In this document: piece by piece, positions 8,171 to 15,049 of the stretch
Numbering within the stretch: the stretch's first letter is position 1
How the letters are laid out: the number at the start of each line of letters is the position of its first letter
From: a bacterium
GTDB lineage: Bacteria > JAHJDO01
Assembly: GCA_030671985.1 (NCBI GenBank)
Contig: DAOVHI010000013.1
Location: forward strand, 1-16,387
Direction of reading: 5' to 3'
Length of the DNA stretch: 16,387 nt
The notes under the pieces: model-generated
What the model was told of the DNA's origin: nothing
The model's database searches: none
Seen by the model: the letters and a program-made list of their open reading frames with translations, nothing else
Position numbers and translations under genes: made by a program

Positions 8171-9047
8171 ACATATGATCAAGAAGAATGTTTTATATTC
8201 ATTAAATGCGTTGCTATTGGCGTTCTCTTCTTTTCCTGAAATTCACAGAGAGAAACCAATTAACATGAATTTTGTCTTCCATACCGAAGCAATAGCGAAT
8301 AAAAAAACATTTGGTAAACTCATGGATTTCTGCAGGAGGTTTCTTGACCATACTAATGCAAAAGTAACTTTATGCATTACAACTCCATTCTGTTCTCAAA
8401 CACAGCGTCAGTTAGATGAATTCAATATCACTATCGGAGAGTACGAGAAGAGGGTAAAAAACATATCTGAATTTGCTGAGATCGGATATCACGGGCACTT
8501 TTTTATGGATTCGGCAGGTACAGTACCGATAAATCATTTGAACTATAATTCTAGATTTATTAGGGAGCAGATGCGCGCAGAATTTAAATGGATTAAAGAG
8601 CAGGGAATAAGCCCAATTACCTATGTTGCAGGATGGTGGTTTCTTACAGATGGTATCATAAAGCAATTGGAGGATCTTGGTATAAAAGTTGACTGCTCTA
8701 TACGCAGAAATCACACAAATACATTTGGTGAAAAATTCATTAAGGATGATAATATCCCTCAGAGAGGAGAACCTTTCATCCTTTCTCCGTCGCAGAAGAT
8801 AATAGAGATTCAAAGTGTATTTTATCCTATTCATCATCCAAGACTAACATTGAAGATGCTAAATAATACCTTGAATTTTAGGCTGGATAAGGAACTTTTT
8901 ATAGTTTTTCCCTCTCACGAGGGAGAGCTTTTGGAGTTCAGACGGGAATTCTGGGCAAGTATCAAAATACTTACAAAGCTGAATTACATTAAGTGGACAA
9001 ATCTCGCTGAAATGGATACACTTGCAAGAGCAGAGTGGAAACTATGA
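8160..9047 (+). CDS. Divergent polysaccharide deacetylase-like (NodB-fold) protein
   Basis: Start choice: ATG at 8160 is preceded by AGGTG with 6 nt spacing. A GTG at 8151 would overlap that site. The product is 295 residues and overlaps the GT4 gene by 11 nt. Features that recall carbohydrate esterase 4 proteins are a strand ending FVFHTEA (38-44) where NodB has its Asp pair, EIGYHGHFF (107-115) in place of the metal-binding HxxxH region, and a late ITYVAGWWFLTDGIIKQL segment (153-170) followed by LGIKVDCSIR. Near the end is FPSHEGE. The usual Asp-Asp of motif 1 is absent (His-Thr-Glu instead), so either it has a different metal site or it is not a deacetylase. A hydrophobic patch near residues 11-24 is too weak to call a signal peptide. 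Context suggests action on a glycan precursor. Confidence 0.55.
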   Translation: MKIRHMIKKNVLYSLNALLLAFSSFPEIHREKPINMNFVFHTEAIANKKTFGKLMDFCRRFLDHTNAKVTLCITTPFCSQTQRQLDEFNITIGEYEKRVKNISEFAEIGYHGHFFMDSAGTVPINHLNYNSRFIREQMRAEFKWIKEQGISPITYVAGWWFLTDGIIKQLEDLGIKVDCSIRRNHTNTFGEKFIKDDNIPQRGEPFILSPSQKIIEIQSVFYPIHHPRLTLKMLNNTLNFRLDKELFIVFPSHEGELLEFRREFWASIKILTKLNYIKWTNLAEMDTLARAEWKL

Positions 9048-10135
9048 TAAAAAACAAAGTCAGCATTAGAGAGGCAACCGATAAAGATAGTGAGATATGG
9101 GATGCGTTTGTAAAAGATAATGATGGAAGTTTTTATCAGTGTTACAAGTGGCGTTTTATATACGAGGAGCAGGGATTTAAGACTTTTTATTTAATAGCAA
9201 ATGATGAAGGCGGTATAAAGGGGGTATTCCCGTTTGTGAAGATTCCTATGTTTCTGAACGACAGCATACATTCAATGCCTCTTGGGGGAGCTTCTGGCGG
9301 ACCGTTGAGCAAAAGCACAGAAATTGTAACTGCGTTAGTAGGAAGAATGGACGAAATATGTATTAGGGAAAAGGCAGTATATGCTCACATTCTGGTGAAT
9401 CCATATAAAGATAATACTGAATTAATAAAACATTGTAAGTCCGTAGGATACAACACTAGATATACGCTCGATAAATCACCTCATATTTTTATATTGGACG
9501 CAAAGGATTATGATGTTGCTTGGAAGTCATTTGATAGGATGGTGAGAAAGGCGATGAGAAAAGCAATAAAAGAAGGCGTATCTATAATAAAAAATGACTG
9601 GAATCTTCTAGATGAATATTATTCTATACTGATAGAGAATAGGAAGAAGATTAAAACAAGGATTATGGATAAAAAAATGTTTTACAAGAGATGCAATCTC
9701 TTTCGGGATTGTATCGATTTATATATTGCTGTATACAAAGGCAAGCCTATAGCAGGAATGTATTGTTTTGATTTTAATAACATCAGATATCTTTTTGATA
9801 ATGTTTCTATTTCTAAGTATATGAAATATCGTCCGAATAACCTGCTATATGGCGAGGCAATAAAAGATGGCTGTGAAAAGTCAGATATTGATAGAATCGA
9901 TTTCGGAAGTACTGCTCCGAAATCATCGTATTTTAGATGGAAGAAACAGTATGGAGGAACGCCGGTCCCCCTTCAATATTATGAGAAAACATACAGTCCT
10001 GTGAAAAAGTTTTTAAGGGAGAAGACCGTAAGACCTCGTGTTATAATCAGGAAACTAATATGGAGTAAACTGGTTTCGCAGGAGCAAGTAAATGAAATGT
10101 CGCCAAAAATGCGCAAATTTCTGGAATGGTTCTAA
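9044..10135 (+). CDS. FemAB/GNAT-type acyl- or aminoacyltransferase
   Basis: Start choice: ATG at 9044 shares an ATGA overlap with the preceding stop. A GTG at 9035 is an alternative. The product is 363 residues and soluble. An N-terminal half with SFYQCYKWRFIYEEQGFKTF and then GVFPFVKIPMF, PLGGASGGPL, and a C-terminal half with IAVYKGKPIAGMYCF, RPNNLLYGEAIKDGCE, IDFGSTAPKSSYFRWKKQYG match the double-GNAT FemAB-like family often found in exopolysaccharide (XrtA/PEP-CTERM-type) loci. Classical FemAB enzymes add amino acids to lipid II. Members in polysaccharide loci have unproven substrates; an amino sugar is a natural acceptor, which would fit a deacetylase-like neighbour. The C-terminal ~35 residues are basic. 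Confidence 0.8.
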   Translation: MIKNKVSIREATDKDSEIWDAFVKDNDGSFYQCYKWRFIYEEQGFKTFYLIANDEGGIKGVFPFVKIPMFLNDSIHSMPLGGASGGPLSKSTEIVTALVGRMDEICIREKAVYAHILVNPYKDNTELIKHCKSVGYNTRYTLDKSPHIFILDAKDYDVAWKSFDRMVRKAMRKAIKEGVSIIKNDWNLLDEYYSILIENRKKIKTRIMDKKMFYKRCNLFRDCIDLYIAVYKGKPIAGMYCFDFNNIRYLFDNVSISKYMKYRPNNLLYGEAIKDGCEKSDIDRIDFGSTAPKSSYFRWKKQYGGTPVPLQYYEKTYSPVKKFLREKTVRPRVIIRKLIWSKLVSQEQVNEMSPKMRKFLEWF

Positions 10136-10165
10136 AGAATTAGATAAAGAAAGGTTGTTTTTTAT

Positions 10166-10876
10166 ATGAAAGCTATAGTATCAATCCCAACGTACAATGA
10201 AGCGAAAAATATAGAAGCTCTTGTTCGTCAAATATTAAAACTGCCAGTCGATATAGGAGTTGTGGTCGTAGATGACAATTCTCCTGATGGAACCGGCAAG
10301 ATTATTGATAGACTTCACCTTGAGTTTCCGGATAGGGTATATCATCTGCACAGAGATAACAAAGCTGGGTTTGCCGCGGCTCATAAAGCAGGGTTGAAAT
10401 ATGCTCTCAAAAATACAGACGCGAAATACATATTAACAATGGATGCGGATTTCTCGCACAATCCCAAATATATCCCTGAAATGCTGGTCAAAATGGAGGA
10501 GTATGATCTGATTATTGGGTCTCGCTATGTCAAAGGTGGGGGAACTAAAAATTGGGGAATAGGTAGAAATTTGCTGAGCAGAGGGGCGAATATGTATGCC
10601 AGAGTAATATTAGGTTTTTGCGCAATGGATTGCACGGGAGGATTTAGGTGTTATAGGAGAGAGGTTGTTGAATATCTTGATGTGGAACAGCTGTATTCAC
10701 GTGGATATGGATATGGAATTGAGACATTATTTAAATGTCAGAGAAAGGGATACAAAATAGGGGAGATTCCCATTATTTTTGTGGATAGAGAATATGGCAA
10801 ATCTAAATTATCGAAAGCAATCGCCGTAGAGTCGTTTTTCCTAGTCTTAAAACTTGGATTTAGAGGAGAAAAGTGA
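10166..10876 (+). CDS. Polyprenol monophosphomannose synthase-like GT2 (DPM1-type)
   Basis: The 236-residue GT-A protein has all the landmarks of soluble DPM1-type enzymes: IPTYNEAKNIE (7-17), VVVDDNSPDGTG (33-44), the DAD metal/nucleotide motif (93-95), IIGSRYVKGG (116-125) and the signature FVDREYGKSKL (205-215). No C-terminal membrane helices are present, unlike GtrB/ArnC-type members. Expected reaction: GDP-mannose (or another NDP-hexose) plus polyprenyl phosphate gives polyprenyl-P-sugar, the donor that GT-C enzymes use on the outer face. Three GT-C-like proteins lie nearby (positions 1, 4138 and 13057), which supports that pairing. GAAAGG at about 10150-10155 is a plausible, slightly distant ribosome site. 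Its TGA overlaps the GTG start of the next gene (GTGA). Confidence 0.92.
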   Translation: MKAIVSIPTYNEAKNIEALVRQILKLPVDIGVVVVDDNSPDGTGKIIDRLHLEFPDRVYHLHRDNKAGFAAAHKAGLKYALKNTDAKYILTMDADFSHNPKYIPEMLVKMEEYDLIIGSRYVKGGGTKNWGIGRNLLSRGANMYARVILGFCAMDCTGGFRCYRREVVEYLDVEQLYSRGYGYGIETLFKCQRKGYKIGEIPIIFVDREYGKSKLSKAIAVESFFLVLKLGFRGEK

Positions 10877-12345
10877 AAATATTATTAATTAATCCTCCAA
10901 GATATGAAGAAAAACTCTATACTCTCAGGGACGAAATATGTTTTCAGAATGTCAAATATGTGCCTTTTCCTCTCAGGCTTGCGCAGATAGGCGGTGTGTT
11001 AAAACCTGTTTCCGATGTTCAGGCTATTGATGCAAATGCGCTTGAGTTAAGTTGGAGAGAACTTGAGGAGCAAATGCCGGAGTGTGATGCCGTGATTTTC
11101 CAATCAGCAGCCGGTCTGATAACTCACGATATGAAGGTGGCGGACATTGCAAAAAAGAAATTTGGAAAAAACGTTAAAACGATTCTTATAGAAACTGTGC
11201 TGGCGCCCATATATCCAGAGCGTATGTTGGATGACTTTACGAATTTAGATATAATTGTAAGAGGACAGCCTGAGGTAATTATACCGGATATAGTTAAAAA
11301 TATGGAATCAAGTCTTAAAGATGTAGGAGGCATAGCGTTTAGAGATACAGATGGAAAGATTGTTGCTACAGACTCTGCCAACATCATGAACTCATTGGAA
11401 GAACTGCCCTTCATGGCATATGATCTATTTCCAATGGACAAATATTCAATTGGCTACTTAGATCTTCCTTTTCACGAAAAACTGGTTCCCGGAATTAGAA
11501 TGAGAACGACAAGGGATTGTCCGTACGCATGTCCTTTCTGTATAATAGGCTCAAGCAAATGGAGAGGATATGACCGTAAATGGAAAGCAATGTCTCCTGA
11601 AAGAGCAATAAATGAGCTGGAGTATGTTGTAGATAAATATAAAATTCATGGATTTTTCTTCTGGGATGAAACCTTTACTCTTGATCAGTCCCGCGCAGAA
11701 AAAATATGTGATGGAATGATAAAAAGAAATCTAAATCTTGAGTGGCGCTGTTTAACTAGAATAGACTGCATTAATAAGAGTCTTCTTGAGAAAATGGCTG
11801 AAGCAGGATGTAAACTCATAGAGTATGGTATAGAATCGGGGGATTCATCAGGCAGGAAGGATATGCAGAAAAATTTCTCAAATCAAGAGGCAGTTAATGT
11901 TATTAAACAAACAAAAGATGTTGGCATAAAGGCAAACTGCGATTTAATAATAGGTATGCCTTGGGATGATAAAAACACACTGCATAGAACATTTGAGCTT
12001 GCAAAGAAACTGGATGCCGATAACATCCATCTCACAATGGCGTTCCCATATCCCAAAACACAGCTTTATGATATAGCAGAGAGAGAAAGCTTGCTTATGG
12101 TAGATGATATTTATAATCTCATGATTGAAAAACGGGTGCGTGTCGGAGCGCATGCCGTTATGCGGACCAGAAGCTTATCATCTGATGAGCTTGAGAAAAC
12201 ATGGAAGAGAATAAGGAAAGGAATTAACAAGTATTATATATTTAAAAATGTCATAAAAAGACCGTCTGTAATTAAGGCTATTTTGAAAAAGCGAGGGTTT
12301 TCTGCGATACTAAAAGGATTGCGGATGCTGGCGAAAAACACGTAA
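10873..12345 (+). CDS. B12-binding-type radical SAM protein with intact CxxxCxxC
   Basis: This 490-residue protein starts with GTG at 10873, overlapping the preceding stop by 4 nt; GAGGAG at 10863-10868 is the ribosome site. Residues 1 to about 175 form the B12-binding-type domain (LINPPRYE, AIDANALE, IVRGQPEVI). The radical SAM core carries an intact cluster motif, TTRDCPYACPFCIIGSS, so the 4Fe-4S site should form. Further conserved blocks are GFFFWDETFTL, EWRCLTRID, GCKLIEYGIESGD and ANCDLIIGMP. The family includes C-methyltransferases and lipid- or sugar-modifying enzymes that use cobalamin, but the substrate here is unknown. It resembles the other radical SAM protein (2577-3983) across both domains and is probably a distant paralogue, differing mainly in the preserved third cysteine. 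Confidence 0.92.
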   Translation: MKILLINPPRYEEKLYTLRDEICFQNVKYVPFPLRLAQIGGVLKPVSDVQAIDANALELSWRELEEQMPECDAVIFQSAAGLITHDMKVADIAKKKFGKNVKTILIETVLAPIYPERMLDDFTNLDIIVRGQPEVIIPDIVKNMESSLKDVGGIAFRDTDGKIVATDSANIMNSLEELPFMAYDLFPMDKYSIGYLDLPFHEKLVPGIRMRTTRDCPYACPFCIIGSSKWRGYDRKWKAMSPERAINELEYVVDKYKIHGFFFWDETFTLDQSRAEKICDGMIKRNLNLEWRCLTRIDCINKSLLEKMAEAGCKLIEYGIESGDSSGRKDMQKNFSNQEAVNVIKQTKDVGIKANCDLIIGMPWDDKNTLHRTFELAKKLDADNIHLTMAFPYPKTQLYDIAERESLLMVDDIYNLMIEKRVRVGAHAVMRTRSLSSDELEKTWKRIRKGINKYYIFKNVIKRPSVIKAILKKRGFSAILKGLRMLAKNT

Positions 12346-12352
12346 CTTATGC

Positions 12353-12357
12353 AGGAG
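12353..12357 (+). promoter_or_regulatory. Ribosome binding site that sets the start at 12364
   Basis: AGGAG lies 6 nt before the ATG at 12364 and inside the reading frame of an earlier ATG at 12349. This favours 12364 as the real start. That choice also puts the protein's first strand (KLSIVVPVYNE) at the normal distance from the N-terminus. Confidence 0.7.
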
Positions 12358-12363
12358 TCGTAT

Positions 12364-13056
12364 ATGAAACTTTCTATTGTTGTGCCCGTGTATAATGAGA
12401 AAAGCACCATACTTAAGATTATAGAAAAGGTTATAGCTGTCGACGTAGAAAAAGAGATAATAATTGTTGATGACTGTTCTACCGACGGGACGCGCGAGCT
12501 TATAAAAGAAAAATTGGACGGCAAGTATCCTGAAGTAAGGGTCTTTTATCATATCGCAAATCAAGGCAAAGGAGCAGCTCTGCGTACAGGCTTCCAGCAT
12601 GTTAAAGGTGATATTATAACAATCCAGGATGCTGATTTAGAGTATGAGCCTGAGGAAATCAATGACCTGATAAAACCTATTGCCGACGGGTTTGCTGATG
12701 TTGTTTACGGGTCAAGACTGTCTGGCGGAAAGCCTCAACGAATGTATCTTTTTTGGCATTTGGCAGGGAACAAATTCCTAACGCTAATAACAAATTTATT
12801 GTACAACACAACGATTTCCGATATGGAAACATGTTATAAAGTTATGACAAAAGGAGTTCTGGATTCCATTAATTGAAAGTCAAAGAGTTTTAACATAGAG
12901 CCGGAAATTACAGCAAAGATATTTAAGCAGCATTACAGAGTGTATGAGATGCCGATCTCTTATTATGGCAGAGATTATTCAGAAGGCAAGAAGATCTGCT
13001 GGATAGATGGATTTTCTGCGATTTGGACATTGATAAAGTATCGTTTCACGGATTAG
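12364..13056 (+). pseudogene. DPM-like GT2 glycosyltransferase interrupted by one in-frame TGA
   Basis: The full frame is 230 codons ending in TAG at 13054. It has the normal GT2 order: KLSIVVPVYNEKST (2-15), IIIVDDCSTDGTR, NQGKGAALRTGF, the DAD motif in TIQDADLEYEP, VVYGSRLSGG, and SDMETCYKVM. Codon 171 (12874-12876) is TGA. The same frame then continues with KSKSFNIEPEITAKIF, YRVYEMPISYYGRDYSEGKK and WIDGFSAIWTLIKYRF, the usual C-terminal part of this family. The stop lies where relatives have Leu in a LKS.RF..EPE run, so a single T-to-G change of TTA would explain it. No other lesion is visible, which points to a very recent mutation or a sequencing error. If real, the 170-residue product lacks its C-terminal part. 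The intact role would be to make a polyprenyl-phosphate sugar. Confidence 0.82.
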
Positions 13057-14211
13057 ATGAAAAAACATACCCGTTTACTTAAACTGCTCCTCATAACATT
13101 TCTTTTTTATCTCATTATTATCGGGATTATTGCAAGCCGCTATGATTTTAACCTCAGTTGTTTTATAAATTTTGGAGAAGAAAGTTCTCTAGTTGCAAAA
13201 AAACTAGTTCCTCCAAATTTTGTAATTATGGAAAATACATCCGGATACGACGGACAAGCGTATTATTATGCAGCATCAGATCCTTTTATAAGAACAGACT
13301 TTCACCGTATAGATTTTAAAAAATATCATCGTTTTCTCTATCCATTCTTAGCGCATACACTCGCTTTTGGCGATAAGCGGTTATTACCCTGGACACTTTT
13401 GATTGTTAATATAATTTCGATTCTGGCAGGCACTTTGTTTTTGTCTAAAATTCTCAAAAGACACAACATGAGCGTATGGTATGCTTTAATTTATTCTCTA
13501 GGGATAGGCAATATTGTAGCTTTTCAGTACAATTTAACATCCCCTTTATGCATATGCTTAATACTTGGCGGGATTTATTTTTATGAAGCAAAAAAGATAG
13601 GCTCAACAGCTTTTTTCTTTTCTCTTGCTCTTCTTACGAGAGAAACAGCAGGGCTTATAATATTAGTTTTCTTGCTCTATGAATTTTTTGGGAAAAGGCG
13701 CAGAAACAGTTTTATAATTGCTCTATCTTTCATACCTTTCACTATCCTTCAATTTTTCCTATATCAAAGACTTGGCGAAATACCGCTTCTCGGATCCTCA
13801 GGGCATATAGTCCTGCCCTTTGCCGGAATAATACAAAAGATAGGCAGTATTAACTTGAGCGGCGGAGGCATTAAACACGTTCTTAGAGAAATAAGCGTTA
13901 TCCCTTACTTTTGTTTTGTGATGTTTGTTATTGCTGTTTCCGCAATAAAACTTTCAAAAAACAAGAACATATACAACTGGAACTTATTTATTCAAGCGTT
14001 TATATCAATTTTTTTATGCTTTCCTATCTGGGAGGAATTTGCTGCAATAACACGAACAACATCCGCTATTTTTCCATTTATGATTCTGAGCTATGCAAAG
14101 GACAGAGATAAATTCTCAAAATATCTATTTATCGGAGCAGGGCTTCTCACAATCGCTGCTATTATCAGGATAATCTTCATAAGCCCGACACATCCGTATT
14201 CCCTATCCTGA
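13057..14211 (+). CDS. GT-C-like integral membrane protein, AZOBR_p60025-like glycopolymer formation family
   Basis: This is a 384-residue membrane protein. An N-terminal helix (about 7-27) is followed by an extracytoplasmic loop holding TSGYDGQAYYYAASDP (61-76) and KKYHRFLYPFLAH (88-100), then eight or so helices. The YDGQ.YY..A.DP plus YHR.LYP pair is characteristic of a family of predicted GT-C-like proteins linked to cell-surface glycopolymers; the acidic residue of YDGQ is the likely catalytic base. ALLTRETAGLI in a later helix pair is also typical. It should use a polyprenyl-P-sugar made by a DPM-like GT2, such as the adjacent one. The ATG directly follows the TAG of the interrupted GT2 with no clear Shine-Dalgarno, so it may depend on coupling to that gene, and the upstream TGA could reduce its expression. 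It overlaps the convergent zinc-protein gene by 9 nt. Confidence 0.8.
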   Translation: MKKHTRLLKLLLITFLFYLIIIGIIASRYDFNLSCFINFGEESSLVAKKLVPPNFVIMENTSGYDGQAYYYAASDPFIRTDFHRIDFKKYHRFLYPFLAHTLAFGDKRLLPWTLLIVNIISILAGTLFLSKILKRHNMSVWYALIYSLGIGNIVAFQYNLTSPLCICLILGGIYFYEAKKIGSTAFFFSLALLTRETAGLIILVFLLYEFFGKRRRNSFIIALSFIPFTILQFFLYQRLGEIPLLGSSGHIVLPFAGIIQKIGSINLSGGGIKHVLREISVIPYFCFVMFVIAVSAIKLSKNKNIYNWNLFIQAFISIFLCFPIWEEFAAITRTTSAIFPFMILSYAKDRDKFSKYLFIGAGLLTIAAIIRIIFISPTHPYSLS

Positions 14212-14769
14212 TTTTTTAACTGTTTTTTTTGCCGCAGGTTTTTTCTTCTTCTCTTTAGGTTGTTCTTTCTTTTTCGCAACCTTTTTTATGGGTTTTTTCT
14301 TAACAACTTTCTTTTCTGTTTTTTTTGGCTCTTTCACAGATTTTTCTACTTCTTTAGTTTTTTCCACAACTGGGTTTGCGGCTTCTAATGCTTTCAATAT
14401 GGTATCAAGTTTTCTGTTAAGCTGTTCAAACTCTTTTACAAATTGTTCTGGTTTATTTGGTCCTGAATCTTTCCTGCTGAATCTTCCGGAATCTCTTCCT
14501 TCAGATCTATTATAGCTTCCTCTATCAAATCTTTTTGAATCTCTATCCCTACTACTATATCTATCGGAACTTCCGCCTTTTTCAAAACAATCACTGCAGT
14601 AAACTGGTTTATCTCCTGATGGTTTGAAGGGAACTTCACATTTCTTACCGCATTTATCGCAGATTACTTCATGCATCTGCTTTTCAAAGCTGCGTCTTCC
14701 TGAATCCCTTCCGCCAGATCTTCCTGAATCTCTTTTGCTAAATTTAGCATATCGATCAAAATCTCTCAT
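14203..14769 (-). CDS. Small CxxC zinc-ribbon protein with Arg/Ser-rich and Lys-rich tails
   Basis: The 188-residue protein has a compact zinc site: CDKCGKKCEVPFKP (C37, C40, extra C44) then PVYCSDCF (C58, C61). C40 and C58 are separated by 17 residues, so this matches the CxxC-x17-CxxC domain (CGK...VPF.P....PVYC..CF) that is frequent in candidate-phylum genomes and of unknown function. Around it are Arg/Asp/Ser/Gly-rich stretches with RDSGR at residues 13-17, 21-25 and 92-96. Residues 108-131 could form a short coiled coil (FVKEFEQLNRKLDTILKALE). The tail from 135 is very Lys-rich and histone H1-like (VKKKPIKKVAKKK). A nucleic-acid-binding role is the natural guess. A strong AAGGAGGT ribosome site precedes the ATG. 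It lies on the same strand just downstream of two tRNA-Ser genes. Confidence 0.82.
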   Translation of the reverse strand: MRDFDRYAKFSKRDSGRSGGRDSGRRSFEKQMHEVICDKCGKKCEVPFKPSGDKPVYCSDCFEKGGSSDRYSSRDRDSKRFDRGSYNRSEGRDSGRFSRKDSGPNKPEQFVKEFEQLNRKLDTILKALEAANPVVEKTKEVEKSVKEPKKTEKKVVKKKPIKKVAKKKEQPKEKKKKPAAKKTVKKSG

Positions 14770-14784
14770 ACTACCTCCTTATTA

Positions 14785-14790
14785 ATTATA
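14785..14790 (-). promoter_or_regulatory. Candidate -10 box for the zinc-protein gene
   Basis: On the - strand TATAAT lies 15 nt upstream of the ATG, directly before the AAGGAGGT ribosome site. The expected -35 position falls at the tRNA-Ser(GCU) 3' end and does not resemble a consensus. It is only a candidate, and readthrough from the tRNA genes is equally possible. Confidence 0.3.
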
Positions 14791-14807
14791 GATTTCAAAT
14801 TTCGTTT

Positions 14808-14897
14808 TGGCGGAGAGGCCGGGATTCGAACCCGGGGTGGAGTTACCCCCACAACTGCTTAGCAGGCAGCTGCCTTCAGCCACTCGGCCACCTCTCC
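14808..14897 (-). tRNA. tRNA-Ser (anticodon GCU)
   Basis: This is a 90-nt class II tRNA with an encoded 3' CCA (TGG at 14808-14810 on the + strand) and discriminator G. The acceptor stem pairs GGAGAGG with CCTCTCC. The anticodon loop is CT-GCT-AA on a 5-bp stem (GCTGC/GCAGT), reading AGC and AGU serine codons. The long variable arm pairs GTGGGG with CTCCAC around GTAA. The T arm is CCGGG-TTCGAAT-CCCGG. Confidence 0.96.
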
Positions 14898-14929
14898 AAA
14901 ATAAATACTATTAGCTTATAACTGTCCAG

Positions 14930-14959
14930 CCAAGAACCGAACTTTATTCTGGTTCTTGG
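14930..14959 (-). other. Hairpin starting at the CCA end of tRNA-Ser(UGA)
   Basis: CCAAGAACC and GGTTCTTGG form a perfect 9-bp stem around a 12-nt loop. On the transcribed - strand the stem begins with the CCA of tRNA-Ser(UGA) itself. No T-run follows, so it is not an ordinary intrinsic terminator. A role in 3'-end processing is possible but unproven. Confidence 0.55.
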
Positions 14960-15044
14960 CGGAGGGAGTAGGATTTGAACCCACGTTCCGTTGCCGGAAA
15001 ACGGTTTTCAAGACCGCCGCTTTCAGCCACTCAGCCATCCCTCC
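14957..15044 (-). tRNA. tRNA-Ser (anticodon UGA)
   Basis: This is an 88-nt class II tRNA with encoded CCA (14957-14959 on the + strand as TGG) and discriminator G. The acceptor stem pairs GGAGGGA with TCCCTCC. The anticodon loop is CT-TGA-AA on a GCGGT/ACCGT stem. The variable arm pairs TTCCG with CGGAA around GCAA, and the T arm is GTGGG-TTCAAAT-CCTAC. Its 5' end is 5 nt after the hflC stop, so it has no room for its own intergenic promoter. Confidence 0.96.
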
Positions 15045-15049
15045 AATTT

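Noticed and set aside
8412-8837. 141-residue - strand reading frame
   Set aside because: It lies fully inside the deacetylase-like gene, has no recognisable domain or ribosome site, and reads as a shadow.
12234-12600. Two - strand frames of 96 residues each
   Set aside because: Both are antisense to the radical SAM and GT2 genes and have no family features.
12874-12876. TGA read as selenocysteine or as a reassigned codon
   Set aside because: Intact genes in the window (ending at 9047, 10876 and 14211) use TGA as stop, the aligned residue is Leu and not Cys, and I see no plausible SECIS-like hairpin right after it.
14808-15044. tRNA 3' ends as integration (att) sites of a mobile element
   Set aside because: No integrase gene and no repeated tRNA 3' fragment were found in the window. 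The only repeat at the CCA end is an inverted one forming a local hairpin.
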